From the NCBI RefSeq assembly GCF_000371965.1, contig NZ_AQUO01000001.1, positions 1,310,001 through 1,374,000 of the forward strand: a DNA stretch of 64,000 bases, in the 5' to 3' direction. Source of the DNA: Paracoccus sp. N5. GTDB taxonomy: Bacteria > Pseudomonadota > Alphaproteobacteria > Rhodobacterales > Rhodobacteraceae. Made by a program: the position numbers and the translations under genes. Position 1 is the stretch's first letter. Each line of letters starts with the position of its first letter. Below the pieces are notes generated by a model, which saw nothing but the letters and a program-made list of their open reading frames with translations, did no database searches and had not been told where the DNA came from. Positions 37,016-46,484 of the stretch are shown here, in pieces.

Positions 37016-37836
37016 GGCTTCAGCCCCTTGCCGTAATCGTCCAGGATCGGCACGCCGGCATCGCGCAGGATGGCGTCGATCTCGTCCTGATGCCGGCGGA
37101 TCAGGCTGTTCAGCTGGCGCTTCCATTCATCCTCGCCCAGCCGCACGCCCATGGTGATGCGAAAGAACATGCGCGGCCCCGAGGTCTCTTTCAGCAGCGG
37201 CGTGAACTGCAGGTCGGGGTCGGCCTTGACCAGCGGACCGGCCAGCGGTCCCCAGACCACGGCCGCCGCCAGCTCGCCCGACTTCACCTGCGCCAGCATG
37301 TCGCCGACCGGGTTTTCCACCCGGCGGTCCACGAACAGATCCCAGCCGCGCATGTCCTTGGCGAGGCCGGCGCGGGCCATGTTGGTCGCGGGCGGCGTGC
37401 CGGCCACCACGCCGATGGGATGGCCCTTCAGCGCCGGATCCTCGAGCGTCTCGACCGATGCCAGCGGGCTGTCCTTGCGCGTCACGATGCCATAGGCCGA
37501 GGTGTAGTAATGGTTGGTGTTCTGCACCAGCTCGTCGCCCTGGGCATAGCCGATGACCACATCGCACAGCCCGGCGCGCAGGGTCTTGCGGATGAAGCCC
37601 GAGCCCTGCGGGAACCAGGTATAGACCACCGGCACCCCCAGCTTTTCACCGAAAAGCTGGGCGATGCGGTTCTCGAACCCAGAGCCGTCCTCTGCGGACA
37701 TCGGCACGGCGGCCGGGTCGGCGCAGACCCGGAACTCGGTCGTGGAATGCAGGTCGGCGACCTGCGCCGACGCGGGCAGCGCGGCGCAGGCCAGCAGCGC
37801 GGCCAGGATCCCGGCCAGGAGGGCTGGGCGTCTCAT
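37012..37836 (-). CDS. xoxJ: XoxJ-like periplasmic binding protein
   Basis: 274 residues; signal peptide ends ASAQ. Type II binding-protein fold of the MxaJ/XoxJ family: FRVCADPAAVPMS, FENRIAQLFGEKLGVPVVYTWFPQGSGFIRKTL, GYAQGDELVQNT. XoxJ is thought to bind and assist folding of the XoxF dehydrogenase in the periplasm. Coupled to cycB by a four-base overlap. Confidence 0.92.
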   Translation of the reverse strand: MRRPALLAGILAALLACAALPASAQVADLHSTTEFRVCADPAAVPMSAEDGSGFENRIAQLFGEKLGVPVVYTWFPQGSGFIRKTLRAGLCDVVIGYAQGDELVQNTNHYYTSAYGIVTRKDSPLASVETLEDPALKGHPIGVVAGTPPATNMARAGLAKDMRGWDLFVDRRVENPVGDMLAQVKSGELAAAVVWGPLAGPLVKADPDLQFTPLLKETSGPRMFFRITMGVRLGEDEWKRQLNSLIRRHQDEIDAILRDAGVPILDDYGKGLKP

Positions 37837-38513
37837 CCGTTCATGCAGGAATCTTCCTGCGCCGCGAATTCATCGGATTTGCTTTCCTTTTTCGCCGGTC
37901 GGCCGCGCGGCAGGTCGCCCGCGCCCCGGGCCAGCAGATAGGCATAGATGTCGTCGATATAGCACCAGACGTTCTTGTTCGTCCCGAAGGCCGGCATGAC
38001 CAGGTTGGCGGCCGTGTTCACCTCTTGCTTGCCCGAGGCGACGATCTCCTGGAACTCGTAATAGTCGAGCTTCAGCACCGAGTTCTTCAGCGCCGGCGCA
38101 TAGGTCGAGCCCTCGCCGTCCGGGCCGTGGCAGACGTGGCATTCCGCCGAATAGCGCCGGTAGCCCGAGAAGGCGGCGTAATCCAGGGTGCCGTCCTCGG
38201 CGATCTTGAAGGTCGGGATGTCCTCGGCCGTATACCAGCGGCCGTTCTCCATGTGGTCGGGGGTGATGTCCTGACCGTTGGGCAGCACGAGCTGGCCGCC
38301 CTGATCCTTGACCTCCAGCCCCTCCTCGGCTGCGGGTGCGGCGTCGGCCGGTTGCTGCTGCTGCGCATCGCCCGAAACGGCGGCGGCGGCACCGGCGCCG
38401 GCCTGGGCCGGCGGCTGTTCGCTGGTCGTCTGCGCGATGGCCGTCTGGCCGACGGCGGCTGTCGCACATGCGATGCAGATCGCCATCAAGCTGGCGGTCG
38501 TCTTGCTGGTCAT
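37833..38513 (-). CDS. cycB: Cytochrome c-553i (XoxG-type)
   Basis: 226 residues. The signal peptide is followed by an Ala/Pro/Gln-rich linker (about 35-62), then a cytochrome c domain with one heme site C125-H-V-C128-H129 and a Met candidate in NLVMPAFG. The C-terminus carries two more cysteines. In P. denitrificans this cytochrome (c553i) lies directly after xoxF and is the likely electron acceptor of the dehydrogenase. Confidence 0.94.
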   Translation of the reverse strand: MTSKTTASLMAICIACATAAVGQTAIAQTTSEQPPAQAGAGAAAAVSGDAQQQQPADAAPAAEEGLEVKDQGGQLVLPNGQDITPDHMENGRWYTAEDIPTFKIAEDGTLDYAAFSGYRRYSAECHVCHGPDGEGSTYAPALKNSVLKLDYYEFQEIVASGKQEVNTAANLVMPAFGTNKNVWCYIDDIYAYLLARGAGDLPRGRPAKKESKSDEFAAQEDSCMNG

Positions 38514-38548
38514 GAATCCCTCCCTGACTGGCACCCGTGAAAATGGCT

Positions 38549-38581
38549 GCTCCGCCCAAGGGTATTTTCCCCGGGCGGAGC
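38549..38581 (-). terminator. Hairpin between xoxF and cycB
   Basis: Perfect 9-base arms GCTCCGCCC/GGGCGGAGC, with an inner GGG/CCC extension, in the 104-base gap after xoxF. No long T-run follows on the minus strand, so it may attenuate or stabilise message, leaving xoxF in excess over cycB. Confidence 0.55.
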
Positions 38582-38617
38582 CTGACGAGTCACAGTTCGC
38601 TTTTCTGCACCAAAGTA

Positions 38618-40420
38618 TTAGCCCGGCAGCTCGAACACGGTCAGCTGGCCGCCCAATTCGGTGTATTGCGACAGCGAGGCATAGCCGCCCACGGCGCCCA
38701 GGCCCTCGTTCGGGTTGGTCAGGCCGGCCGCCAGGCCGATGCCGGCCCAGCCGCCGACGCCCGACAGGATGCCGATGTACTGCTTGCCGCCATGCTCATA
38801 GGTCATGACGTTGCCGATGATGCCGGAGGGCGTCTTGAACTTGTAGAGCTCCTTGCCGGTCTCGGCGTCCACGGCCTTCAGATAGCCTTCCAGCGTGCCG
38901 TAGAAGACCACGTCGCCCGCGGTCGCCAGCGCGCCCGACCAGACCGAGAACTGTTCCGGCAGCGACCACTTGATCTCGCCCTTGGTGTTGTCCCAGGCGA
39001 TGAAGTTGCCCATGCCGCCATGGCTGTTCGGGGCCGGATACATCGACAGCGTGGCCCCGACATAGGGCTGGCCGGCGGTATAGGCGACGCGGAACGGCTC
39101 ATAATCCATGCAGACGTGGTTGGTCGGCACGTAGAACAGGTTGGTCTTGGGCGAGAAGGCCGCCGGCTGCATGTCCTTGCTGCCCAGCGCCGCCGGGCAG
39201 ACGCCGGTGGTGTTCTCGTCCTCGCCGTTCTGGTCGGTCGAATATTCGGCCACCACGGCCGGGCGGCCATAGGTTTCCGAATTCGGGTCCATGTCCACGC
39301 CGGTGGTCCAGTTCACGGCGGGGTCGAACTTCTCGGCCACCAGCAGCTCGCCCGTCTCGCGGTCCAGCGTATAGCCCAGGCCGTTGCGGTCGAAGTGGGT
39401 CAGGAGCTTGCGGTCCTTGCCATCGACCTGCTGGTTGGTCAGGATCATCTCGTTGACGCCGTCGAAGTCCCATTCGTCATGCGGCGTCATCTGGTAGAAC
39501 CATTTCGCCATGCCGGTGTCGGCATCGCGGGCCATGATCGTCATCGACCACTTGTTGTCGCCCGGACGCTGGGCCGGGTTCCAGGTCGAGGGGTTGCCGG
39601 TGCCGTAATAGATCAGGTTCAGCTCCGGATCATACGAGAACCAGCCCCAGATCGTGCCGCCGCCGATCTTCCACTGGTCGCCTTCCCAGCTTTGCAGCGA
39701 GCTGTCCTTGCCGATCGGCTTGCCCAGATGGGTGGTCTTTTCGGGATCGACCAGCATCTCCTCGTCCGGGCCGGTCGAATAGGCCTTCCAGGCCACGCTG
39801 CCGTCCGCAAGGTTCAGGGCGGTCATGCGGCCGCGCACGCCGTATTCGCCGCCCGAGATGCCGACCATGAGCTTGTCCTTGACCGGCATCGTGGTCGCGG
39901 TCAGCGTCTCGCCGATGGCGGGGTCGCCGACCTTGGTCGACCATTTCACCTCGCCGCTTTTCGCATCCAGCGCGACGACGGTGGTATCGGCCTGCGACAG
40001 CAGGATCATGCCGTCGGCATAGGCCAGGCCCCGGTTCACCGTGTCGCAGCACATCACCGCGATCACGTTCGGATCCTGCTGCGGCTGATAGCGCCACAGG
40101 ATCTTGCCGCCCTCGTTCAGGTCCAGCGCGAAGACGTTGTTCGGGAAGGGCGTGTGGACATACATGACGTCGCCGATGACCAGCGGCGCGCCCTCGTGGC
40201 CGCGCAGCACGCCGGTCGAGAAGGTCCAGGCGACGCGCAGGTCCTTGACGTTGTCCTTGTTGATCTTGTCGAGCGTCGAATAGCGGGTGTTGGCATAATC
40301 GCCGGTCTGGATCGCCCATTGCTGGGGCTTGGCGATCTCGGCCATGACGCTGTCATTGGCCAGCGCGGCCGACCCGGACATGAGCAGCGCAAGACAGACG
40401 CCGTTCAGCAGATTTTTCAT
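38618..40420 (-). CDS. xoxF: Lanthanide-type methanol dehydrogenase XoxF
   Basis: 600-residue periplasmic PQQ enzyme oxidising methanol (and possibly formaldehyde). The signal peptide ends SAALA. The vicinal cysteine pair C124-C125 stacks on PQQ; catalytic Asp318 and, two residues on, Asp320 lie in DEWDFDGVNEM. That extra Asp marks lanthanide-dependent XoxF and is Ala in Ca-dependent MxaF. The Trp-docking beta-propeller repeats are intact. Electrons likely pass to CycB. The 175-base upstream gap contains an inverted repeat. No mxaF/mxaI is in the window. Confidence 0.96.
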   Translation of the reverse strand: MKNLLNGVCLALLMSGSAALANDSVMAEIAKPQQWAIQTGDYANTRYSTLDKINKDNVKDLRVAWTFSTGVLRGHEGAPLVIGDVMYVHTPFPNNVFALDLNEGGKILWRYQPQQDPNVIAVMCCDTVNRGLAYADGMILLSQADTTVVALDAKSGEVKWSTKVGDPAIGETLTATTMPVKDKLMVGISGGEYGVRGRMTALNLADGSVAWKAYSTGPDEEMLVDPEKTTHLGKPIGKDSSLQSWEGDQWKIGGGTIWGWFSYDPELNLIYYGTGNPSTWNPAQRPGDNKWSMTIMARDADTGMAKWFYQMTPHDEWDFDGVNEMILTNQQVDGKDRKLLTHFDRNGLGYTLDRETGELLVAEKFDPAVNWTTGVDMDPNSETYGRPAVVAEYSTDQNGEDENTTGVCPAALGSKDMQPAAFSPKTNLFYVPTNHVCMDYEPFRVAYTAGQPYVGATLSMYPAPNSHGGMGNFIAWDNTKGEIKWSLPEQFSVWSGALATAGDVVFYGTLEGYLKAVDAETGKELYKFKTPSGIIGNVMTYEHGGKQYIGILSGVGGWAGIGLAAGLTNPNEGLGAVGGYASLSQYTELGGQLTVFELPG

Positions 40421-40543
40421 GAGTTTTCCTCCCTCGTCGGCCACGGCACCCCCTCGGGCGTGAACGCCGACCTGTTCGGAAGGTTCGGACCCGACCGGGT
40501 TCACGTCAACGCGAGCGGTCGGGTCGCCAGACCAAAGTATTAG

Positions 40544-40586
40544 GGAAATTCGGCAATAAGTATGGGATCAATCGCCCGAATTTCCC
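40544..40586. promoter_or_regulatory. 11-bp inverted repeat between fghA and xoxF
   Basis: Perfect arms GGGAAATTCGG (40544-40554) and CCGAATTTCCC (40576-40586), 21 bases apart, just after the fghA stop and about 125-165 bases upstream of the xoxF start. It is either a regulator binding site for xoxF or a transcript-end structure for fghA. No T-tract adjoins it. Confidence 0.5.
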
Positions 40587-40595
40587 CAGGCCCGA

Positions 40596-41435
40596 TCAGC
40601 CCAGCCGCTCGGCATGCCAGCGGATGTGGTCGCCCATGAAGGTCTGCACGAAGAAATAGCTGTGATCATAGCCTTCCTGCATGCGGAACGCGCCGGGCTG
40701 GCGCCGCTCGATCATGGCTTGGGCCAGGGATTCGGGCTTCAAGAGGTCCAGGAACTGGTCGCTGGCGCCCTGGTCGATCAGCACCTCGCCGGGATAGCCG
40801 CGCGTCCGCATCAGCAGGGTCGAATCGTGCCGGGCCCAGGCGGCCTTGTCCTCGCCCAGATAGGCCGTGAACTGCTTCCTGCCCCAGTCGCTTTCCGAGG
40901 GGTTCGCGATCGGCGCGAAGGCCGAGACCGAGCGATAGCGCTCGGGGAAGGTCATGGCGATGGTCAGCGCGCCATGGCCGCCCATCGAGTGGCCGGTGAT
41001 GCCCTGCGCGTCGCGGTCCAGCGCGAAATTGTCGAAGACCAGCTCGGGCAGTTCGTGGGTGACATAGTGCCACATGCGGAAATGCGGCGCCCAAGGCTCT
41101 TGCGTCGCATCGACATAGAAGCCGGCGCCCTGGCCCAGGTCATAGGCCTCGTCATTGGCCACGCCCTCGCCGCGCGGCGAGGTGTCGGGAAAGATCACCG
41201 CGATGCCATATTCCGCCGCCCATTCCTGCGCCCCGGCCTTGGTCATCGCATTCTCATGCGTGCAGGTCAGGCCCGACAGATACCACAGCACCGGCACGCG
41301 GCCATGTTCGGCCTGCGGCGGCAGGTAGATGGCGAAGGTCATGTCGGTGCCCGTGGCCTGCGACTTGTGGCGATAGACGCCCTGCGTGCCGCCGAAGCTG
41401 CGGTTCTCGGAAACGGTCTCGTAAGCCAGGGTCAT
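40596..41435 (-). CDS. fghA: S-formylglutathione hydrolase
   Basis: 279 residues, esterase D family. It hydrolyses S-formylglutathione to formate and glutathione. Nucleophile elbow GHSMGGHGA, catalytic His in GYDHSYFF, and the cysteine-containing LSGLTCTHENAMTKAGAQ segment are typical. It ends the gfa-flhA-clpP-GNAT-fghA cluster and is coupled to the GNAT gene by four bases. Confidence 0.96.
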   Translation of the reverse strand: MTLAYETVSENRSFGGTQGVYRHKSQATGTDMTFAIYLPPQAEHGRVPVLWYLSGLTCTHENAMTKAGAQEWAAEYGIAVIFPDTSPRGEGVANDEAYDLGQGAGFYVDATQEPWAPHFRMWHYVTHELPELVFDNFALDRDAQGITGHSMGGHGALTIAMTFPERYRSVSAFAPIANPSESDWGRKQFTAYLGEDKAAWARHDSTLLMRTRGYPGEVLIDQGASDQFLDLLKPESLAQAMIERRQPGAFRMQEGYDHSYFFVQTFMGDHIRWHAERLG

Positions 41436-41944
41436 GGCTGTCCTCCTGTCAGGTCGTGGAACATGACCAGCGCATCGACATAGCCATGTTGCGGATGAAG
41501 AAACGCGCCCGGCAGGCGGCCGACAATATCGAAACCGGCCTTTTGCCACGAATGAACGGCATCGGCATTGGTGGCGACGACGAAATTGAACTGCATCGCC
41601 CGGAACCCCTGCGCCCGCGCCCAATCCTTGGCATGGGCGACCAGCGCGCGGGCGATGCCGCGGCCGCGGGCGGAAGGCAGGGTCGCGAAGCTGGCGTTGG
41701 CGACATGGGCCGCCGGACCGGGCCGGTTGCGGCCGACATGGCTGGTGCCCAGCACGCGCCCGTCCGCTTCGGCCACGAAGGCGGTGAAGGGCGCGGCGAA
41801 CCAGTCCGCCAGCGCCTCGTCCCGGGTGATGTCGGGCGGGATGCAATAGGTCTCGCCCGCGCGATAGACCGGCTCCAGGATCCGCCAGATCGCCTCGTGG
41901 TCCTCGGAGGTGGCGGGACGGATCGCGGTCCCGCCGCCGGTCAT
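41432..41944 (-). CDS. GNAT-family N-acetyltransferase
   Basis: 170 residues. The acetyl-CoA loop is ARGRGIARALVAHAK (R/Q-x-x-G-x-G/A), preceded by GTSHVGRNRPGPAAHVANASF and followed by NFVVATNADAVHSWQKAGF. Substrate unknown. It overlaps both clpP and fghA by four bases, so it is translated as part of the formaldehyde cluster, an unexpected partner for this pathway. Confidence 0.88.
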   Translation of the reverse strand: MTGGGTAIRPATSEDHEAIWRILEPVYRAGETYCIPPDITRDEALADWFAAPFTAFVAEADGRVLGTSHVGRNRPGPAAHVANASFATLPSARGRGIARALVAHAKDWARAQGFRAMQFNFVVATNADAVHSWQKAGFDIVGRLPGAFLHPQHGYVDALVMFHDLTGGQP

Positions 41945-42573
41945 GCCAGCTCGTCCACCGAGCGGATCACCTTGCCGAGCAGCCCGTAGTCCAGCGCCTC
42001 CTGCGTGTTCAGCCAGAAGTCGCGCTGGGTGTCCTTCTCGATGCGCTCGATCGGCTGGCCGGTCGCCTCGGCGAAGATCTGGTTCAGCCGATCGCGCATC
42101 AGCCGGACCTGCTCGGCCTGGATCATCATGTCGGACGAGGTGCCGCCGATCCCGCCGGACGGCTGGTGGATCAGGAAGCGGGTGTTCGGCAGGCAGAAGC
42201 GGTTTTCCTTCTTCGCCGCGACGAAGATCAGCGCGCCGGCGCTGGCGACCCAGCCCGAGCCGATGGTGCGCACCGTCGGGCGGATGAACTTGATCACGTC
42301 ATGGATCATGTCGCCCGATTCGACATGGCCGCCGGGCGAGGAGATCAGCATGTTGATCGGCTTGTCGCTGTCCTCGGCCAGGGCCAGCAGATGCGCCACG
42401 GTGCGCTGCGCCAGCTTGTCGTTGATCGGCCCGGCGACGATCACCGTGCGCGACTTGAAATACAGCTTGCCGATCTTGTCGCCTTCCGGCAGGCCCAGCC
42501 CTTCGTCCTTCTGGCCTTCTTGCGGGCGCTCGTCGTCGTCGTCATCGTCGTCCAGATGGAAGTGCTGTGCCAT
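41941..42573 (-). CDS. ClpP-like serine peptidase in the formaldehyde cluster
   Basis: 210 residues. The catalytic triad is visible: Ser in GWVASAGALIF, His in LIHQPSGGIGG, Asp in IEKDTQRDFW. The N-terminus is unusual, with a run of seven Asp after MAQHFHL in a mostly acidic 30-residue extension. It is probably a ClpP paralogue used with Clp ATPases in the cytoplasm. It lies 75 bases after flhA. The genome probably has a housekeeping clpP elsewhere, but that is not in view. Confidence 0.88.
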   Translation of the reverse strand: MAQHFHLDDDDDDDERPQEGQKDEGLGLPEGDKIGKLYFKSRTVIVAGPINDKLAQRTVAHLLALAEDSDKPINMLISSPGGHVESGDMIHDVIKFIRPTVRTIGSGWVASAGALIFVAAKKENRFCLPNTRFLIHQPSGGIGGTSSDMMIQAEQVRLMRDRLNQIFAEATGQPIERIEKDTQRDFWLNTQEALDYGLLGKVIRSVDELA

Positions 42574-42648
42574 GATCGGTCCTTTCATGTTGACGGCGGG
42601 CACGGTCGCCCGCCCCCGCCGTCCTTTTAACTAAGCAGCCGTTACGGA

Positions 42649-43776
<1,128 letters not shown>

Positions 43777-43840
43777 GACTTGCTCTCCTTGCGTGGGGCC
43801 GGGATGGGCCAGGCCTTGTATCGCGTCTTTCCATGTCGTT

Positions 43841-43860
43841 GGGGCCGGCGGACCGGCCCC
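43841..43860. other. Perfect hairpin between gfa and flhA
   Basis: GGGGCCGG-CGGA-CCGGCCCC, an 8-bp stem with a 4-base loop, in the 112-base gfa-flhA gap. No T-run; it could stabilise the upstream transcript or attenuate. Confidence 0.45.
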
Positions 43861-43888
43861 GAAGCTGTTTCCTGTCAGGCGGTCCCGG

Positions 43889-44473
43889 TCAAGCCGGCAA
43901 TGCGCCCGAACGCTTGGCGATATGCGTCGCGATGGCATCCATCAGGGGCGGCGACAGCGCGTCATAGGGCTCCAGCCCCAGCTCGCGCAGCCGGGCGCGG
44001 ATGCCGTCCATGCGCGAGGGATCGACGCCCGATTCGATCACCGAGCTGACGAAGGCCGCGAATTGCGGCTCGGCCCAGCCGTCCTCGTCCGACAGTTCGG
44101 TATGGACGAAATCGAGGCCATAGAACGGATGGTCCTTGTTCTCGATCCGGCCATACATATGGACGCCGCAATCCTTGCAGCGATAGCGCTGGATCGGCGC
44201 GTCCTTGTTGACGATTTCCAGCTTTTCCGCGCCCGAGACCACCTCGACGGCATCGCGGCCGACCACGGCGACCTGCGAGAAGATCGCGCCGTCGGGCTTC
44301 CAGCACTTGGTGCAGCCGCAGACGTGGTTATGCGCGGTCTGGGCGTTCACCTTGACCCGCACCGGATTGCTGGCACATTTGCAGTGCAGCTCTCCGCCCG
44401 AAAAGCCGGGCTTTGCCGGTTTGATGCCGTTGTCGACGGCCGGATGAATCTTCACCCCGGATGTGTCTGCCAT
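43889..44473 (-). CDS. gfa: S-(hydroxymethyl)glutathione synthase
   Basis: 194 residues. It accelerates condensation of formaldehyde with glutathione, the first step of the FlhA/FghA route. It shows the zinc-binding cysteines of the GFA family: LHCKCASNPV, VCGCTKCWKPDGA, and YRCKDCG. Gene order gfa-flhA is the arrangement known from P. denitrificans. The promoter probably lies in the 91 bases upstream. Confidence 0.96.
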   Translation of the reverse strand: MADTSGVKIHPAVDNGIKPAKPGFSGGELHCKCASNPVRVKVNAQTAHNHVCGCTKCWKPDGAIFSQVAVVGRDAVEVVSGAEKLEIVNKDAPIQRYRCKDCGVHMYGRIENKDHPFYGLDFVHTELSDEDGWAEPQFAAFVSSVIESGVDPSRMDGIRARLRELGLEPYDALSPPLMDAIATHIAKRSGALPA

Positions 44474-44564
44474 GGTCCCCTCCTCCGATGAACCTTCTTC
44501 AGCGGCAGGTTGGCGCCGGGGCGGATTTGCGGCAAGTGGGCAAAAGGTTGTAACCCCAGGCGGC

Positions 44565-44918
44565 TTACGGCTCGGGCCGCGTCACCAGCCAAGCGCCGAC
44601 GGCGGTGCAGCACAGCGCCTGCACCGCGATCAGCCGCGGGTCGAGCCCCAGCCACAGCGCCCAGCCGACACCGCAGGCCATGGCGGCGACGGCCCAGATC
44701 TTGGCGCGCCGGCCGATGGTGCCGTTCTTGCGCCAGGCGCGGATCTGCGGGCCGAAGGTCGGGTTGCGCATGATGCGCGCGCTGATCCGGGGCGAGGATT
44801 GCGCAAAGGCCCAGACCGCGATCAGCAGGAAGGGCACCGTCGGCATGACCGGCAGGAAGGCCCCGATCACCCCCACGGTCAGGGACAGCCAGCCCAGGGC
44901 AAGCAACAGGAAACGCAT
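44565..44918 (-). CDS. DUF454 (YbaN-type) inner-membrane protein
   Basis: 117 residues with three or four hydrophobic helices and a conserved LPVMPTVPFLLIAVWAFAQSSPR segment followed by WRKNGTIGRRAK. Family members are small membrane proteins of unknown function. It starts one base after the hemW stop, so it closes the rph-rdgB-ridA-hemW operon. Confidence 0.87.
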   Translation of the reverse strand: MRFLLLALGWLSLTVGVIGAFLPVMPTVPFLLIAVWAFAQSSPRISARIMRNPTFGPQIRAWRKNGTIGRRAKIWAVAAMACGVGWALWLGLDPRLIAVQALCCTAVGAWLVTRPEP

Positions 44919-44919
44919 C

Positions 44920-46113
44920 TTACTCCGCCAGTTCGCGCAGGATACCATTCAGGACGGGGCGGCCGGTCGCGGTCGCGGCCAGACGGTCGCCCCGATGGGT
45001 AACGAGGCCGAGCCCGATCAGATCCGCAAGCTGCCGCTGCGGCAGCCGCGCGCCATGGGCAAGATAGCGCGGGATCTCCATCCCCTCGGCCAGCCGCATC
45101 GCCATCAGCAGGTATTCTACGGCCCGGTCGGACAGCGTCAGCGCATCGCGCAGGCTGTCGCCATCGCCGCGCGCTTCCACCGCCGCCAGCCATTCGCCCG
45201 GCGCCCGATGCGCCTCGGTCGCCCAGCGGCCATTGCCCAGCGTCAGGCGGCCATGCGCGCCCGGTCCCACCGCCGCCCAGTCGCCCTGGCGCCAATAGAC
45301 CAGGTTGTGCCGGCTTTCGGCACCCGGCCGGGCGTGGTTCGAGATCTCATAGGCCGGCATTCCCGCCGCGGCGCAGATCTCCTGCGTATCCAGATACATA
45401 TCGGCGGAAAGATCGTCGTCCGGCAGGCCCTTGAGCCCGCCCCTGGCATGGCGGGCGCCGAAGGCGGTGCCCGGCTCGATGGTCAGCTGATAGGCCGAGA
45501 GGTGATCGACGGCCATGGCCAGCGCCTGCGACAGCTCGCGGCGCCAATGCGCGCGGTCCTGGTCCTGGCGGGCATAGATCAGGTCGAAGCTGACCCGCGC
45601 GAAACAGTCGCGGGCGATGTCGAAGGCGGCGCGGGCCTCGGCCACCGAATGCATCCGGCCGAGCCGGCGCAGGTCGTCGTCGTTCAGCGCCTGCACGCCC
45701 ATCGAGACCCGGTTCACCCCGGCTTCGGCATAGGCGCGAAAGCGGCCGGTCTCGACGCTGGTCGGGTTCGCTTCCAGCGTGATCTCGATGTCATTGGCAA
45801 AGGGCCAGGCGACGCGGGCGGCCTCGATCACGCCGGCCACGGTCTCGGGCGCCATCAGGCTGGGCGTGCCGCCGCCGAAGAAGATGCTGTTCAGCACCCG
45901 GCCCGGGGTCTCGCGGCCCAGCCGGGCGATCTCGGAGCGATAGGCGGCCAGCCAGCGGCCCTGGTCGATGCTGGCGGTGACATGGCTGTTGAAGTCGCAA
46001 TAGGGGCATTTCGCGGCGCAGAACGGCCAATGCACGTAAAGCGCAAACCCCCCCGCCCGCCAATCGTCGGTGAGGTTCGGATCCGTGGCGAGGGCTGCGG
46101 CCGTGGCGGTCAT
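44920..46113 (-). CDS. hemW: Radical SAM heme chaperone HemW
   Basis: 397 residues. The radical SAM cluster motif is CAAKCPYC after YVHWPF, with GGGTPSLM, EANPTSVE, and VSMGVQALNDDDLRRLGR. It is HemN-related but lacks the extra N-terminal cysteine of true oxygen-independent coproporphyrinogen oxidase, so the HemW role in heme delivery is more likely. Four-base overlap with ridA. Confidence 0.91.
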   Translation of the reverse strand: MTATAAALATDPNLTDDWRAGGFALYVHWPFCAAKCPYCDFNSHVTASIDQGRWLAAYRSEIARLGRETPGRVLNSIFFGGGTPSLMAPETVAGVIEAARVAWPFANDIEITLEANPTSVETGRFRAYAEAGVNRVSMGVQALNDDDLRRLGRMHSVAEARAAFDIARDCFARVSFDLIYARQDQDRAHWRRELSQALAMAVDHLSAYQLTIEPGTAFGARHARGGLKGLPDDDLSADMYLDTQEICAAAGMPAYEISNHARPGAESRHNLVYWRQGDWAAVGPGAHGRLTLGNGRWATEAHRAPGEWLAAVEARGDGDSLRDALTLSDRAVEYLLMAMRLAEGMEIPRYLAHGARLPQRQLADLIGLGLVTHRGDRLAATATGRPVLNGILRELAE

Positions 46114-46484
46114 TCCCGATATGCGGTGACTTCGATCTCGATCTTCATTTCGGGCTTGATGAGCCCGGCGACAACCATGGTGGCGGCGGGTAACGCATGT
46201 TTCATCGCCTCGCCCAAGATCGGCACCACCTCGTCCAGGAAGGCGGTGTCGGTGATGGTGTATTGCACGCGCACGATGTCCTCGGGCGCGAAACCGGCCT
46301 CGGCCAGGGTCGCGAAGATGGTGGCAAAGGCGTTGCGGGCCTGCTCGGCCGGGCTGTCGGGCATCGCCATGGCGGCGTAATCATAGCCCGTGGTGCCCGA
46401 GACGAAGCACCACGGCCCCTTCACCACCGCGCGGCTGTAGCCGAAGGCGGTCTCGAAGGGCGAGCCGGTCGAGATCCTACGCAA
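46110..46484 (-). CDS. RidA-family protein
   Basis: 124 residues from a TTG at 46484 that overlaps the rdgB stop by eight bases and yields MRRISTGSPFE. FVSGTTGYDY and the C-terminal AGLIKPEMKIEIEVTAYR strand are typical. RidA proteins hydrolyse reactive enamine/imine intermediates; substrate not known here. Coupled to hemW downstream. Confidence 0.88.
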   Translation of the reverse strand: MRRISTGSPFETAFGYSRAVVKGPWCFVSGTTGYDYAAMAMPDSPAEQARNAFATIFATLAEAGFAPEDIVRVQYTITDTAFLDEVVPILGEAMKHALPAATMVVAGLIKPEMKIEIEVTAYRE

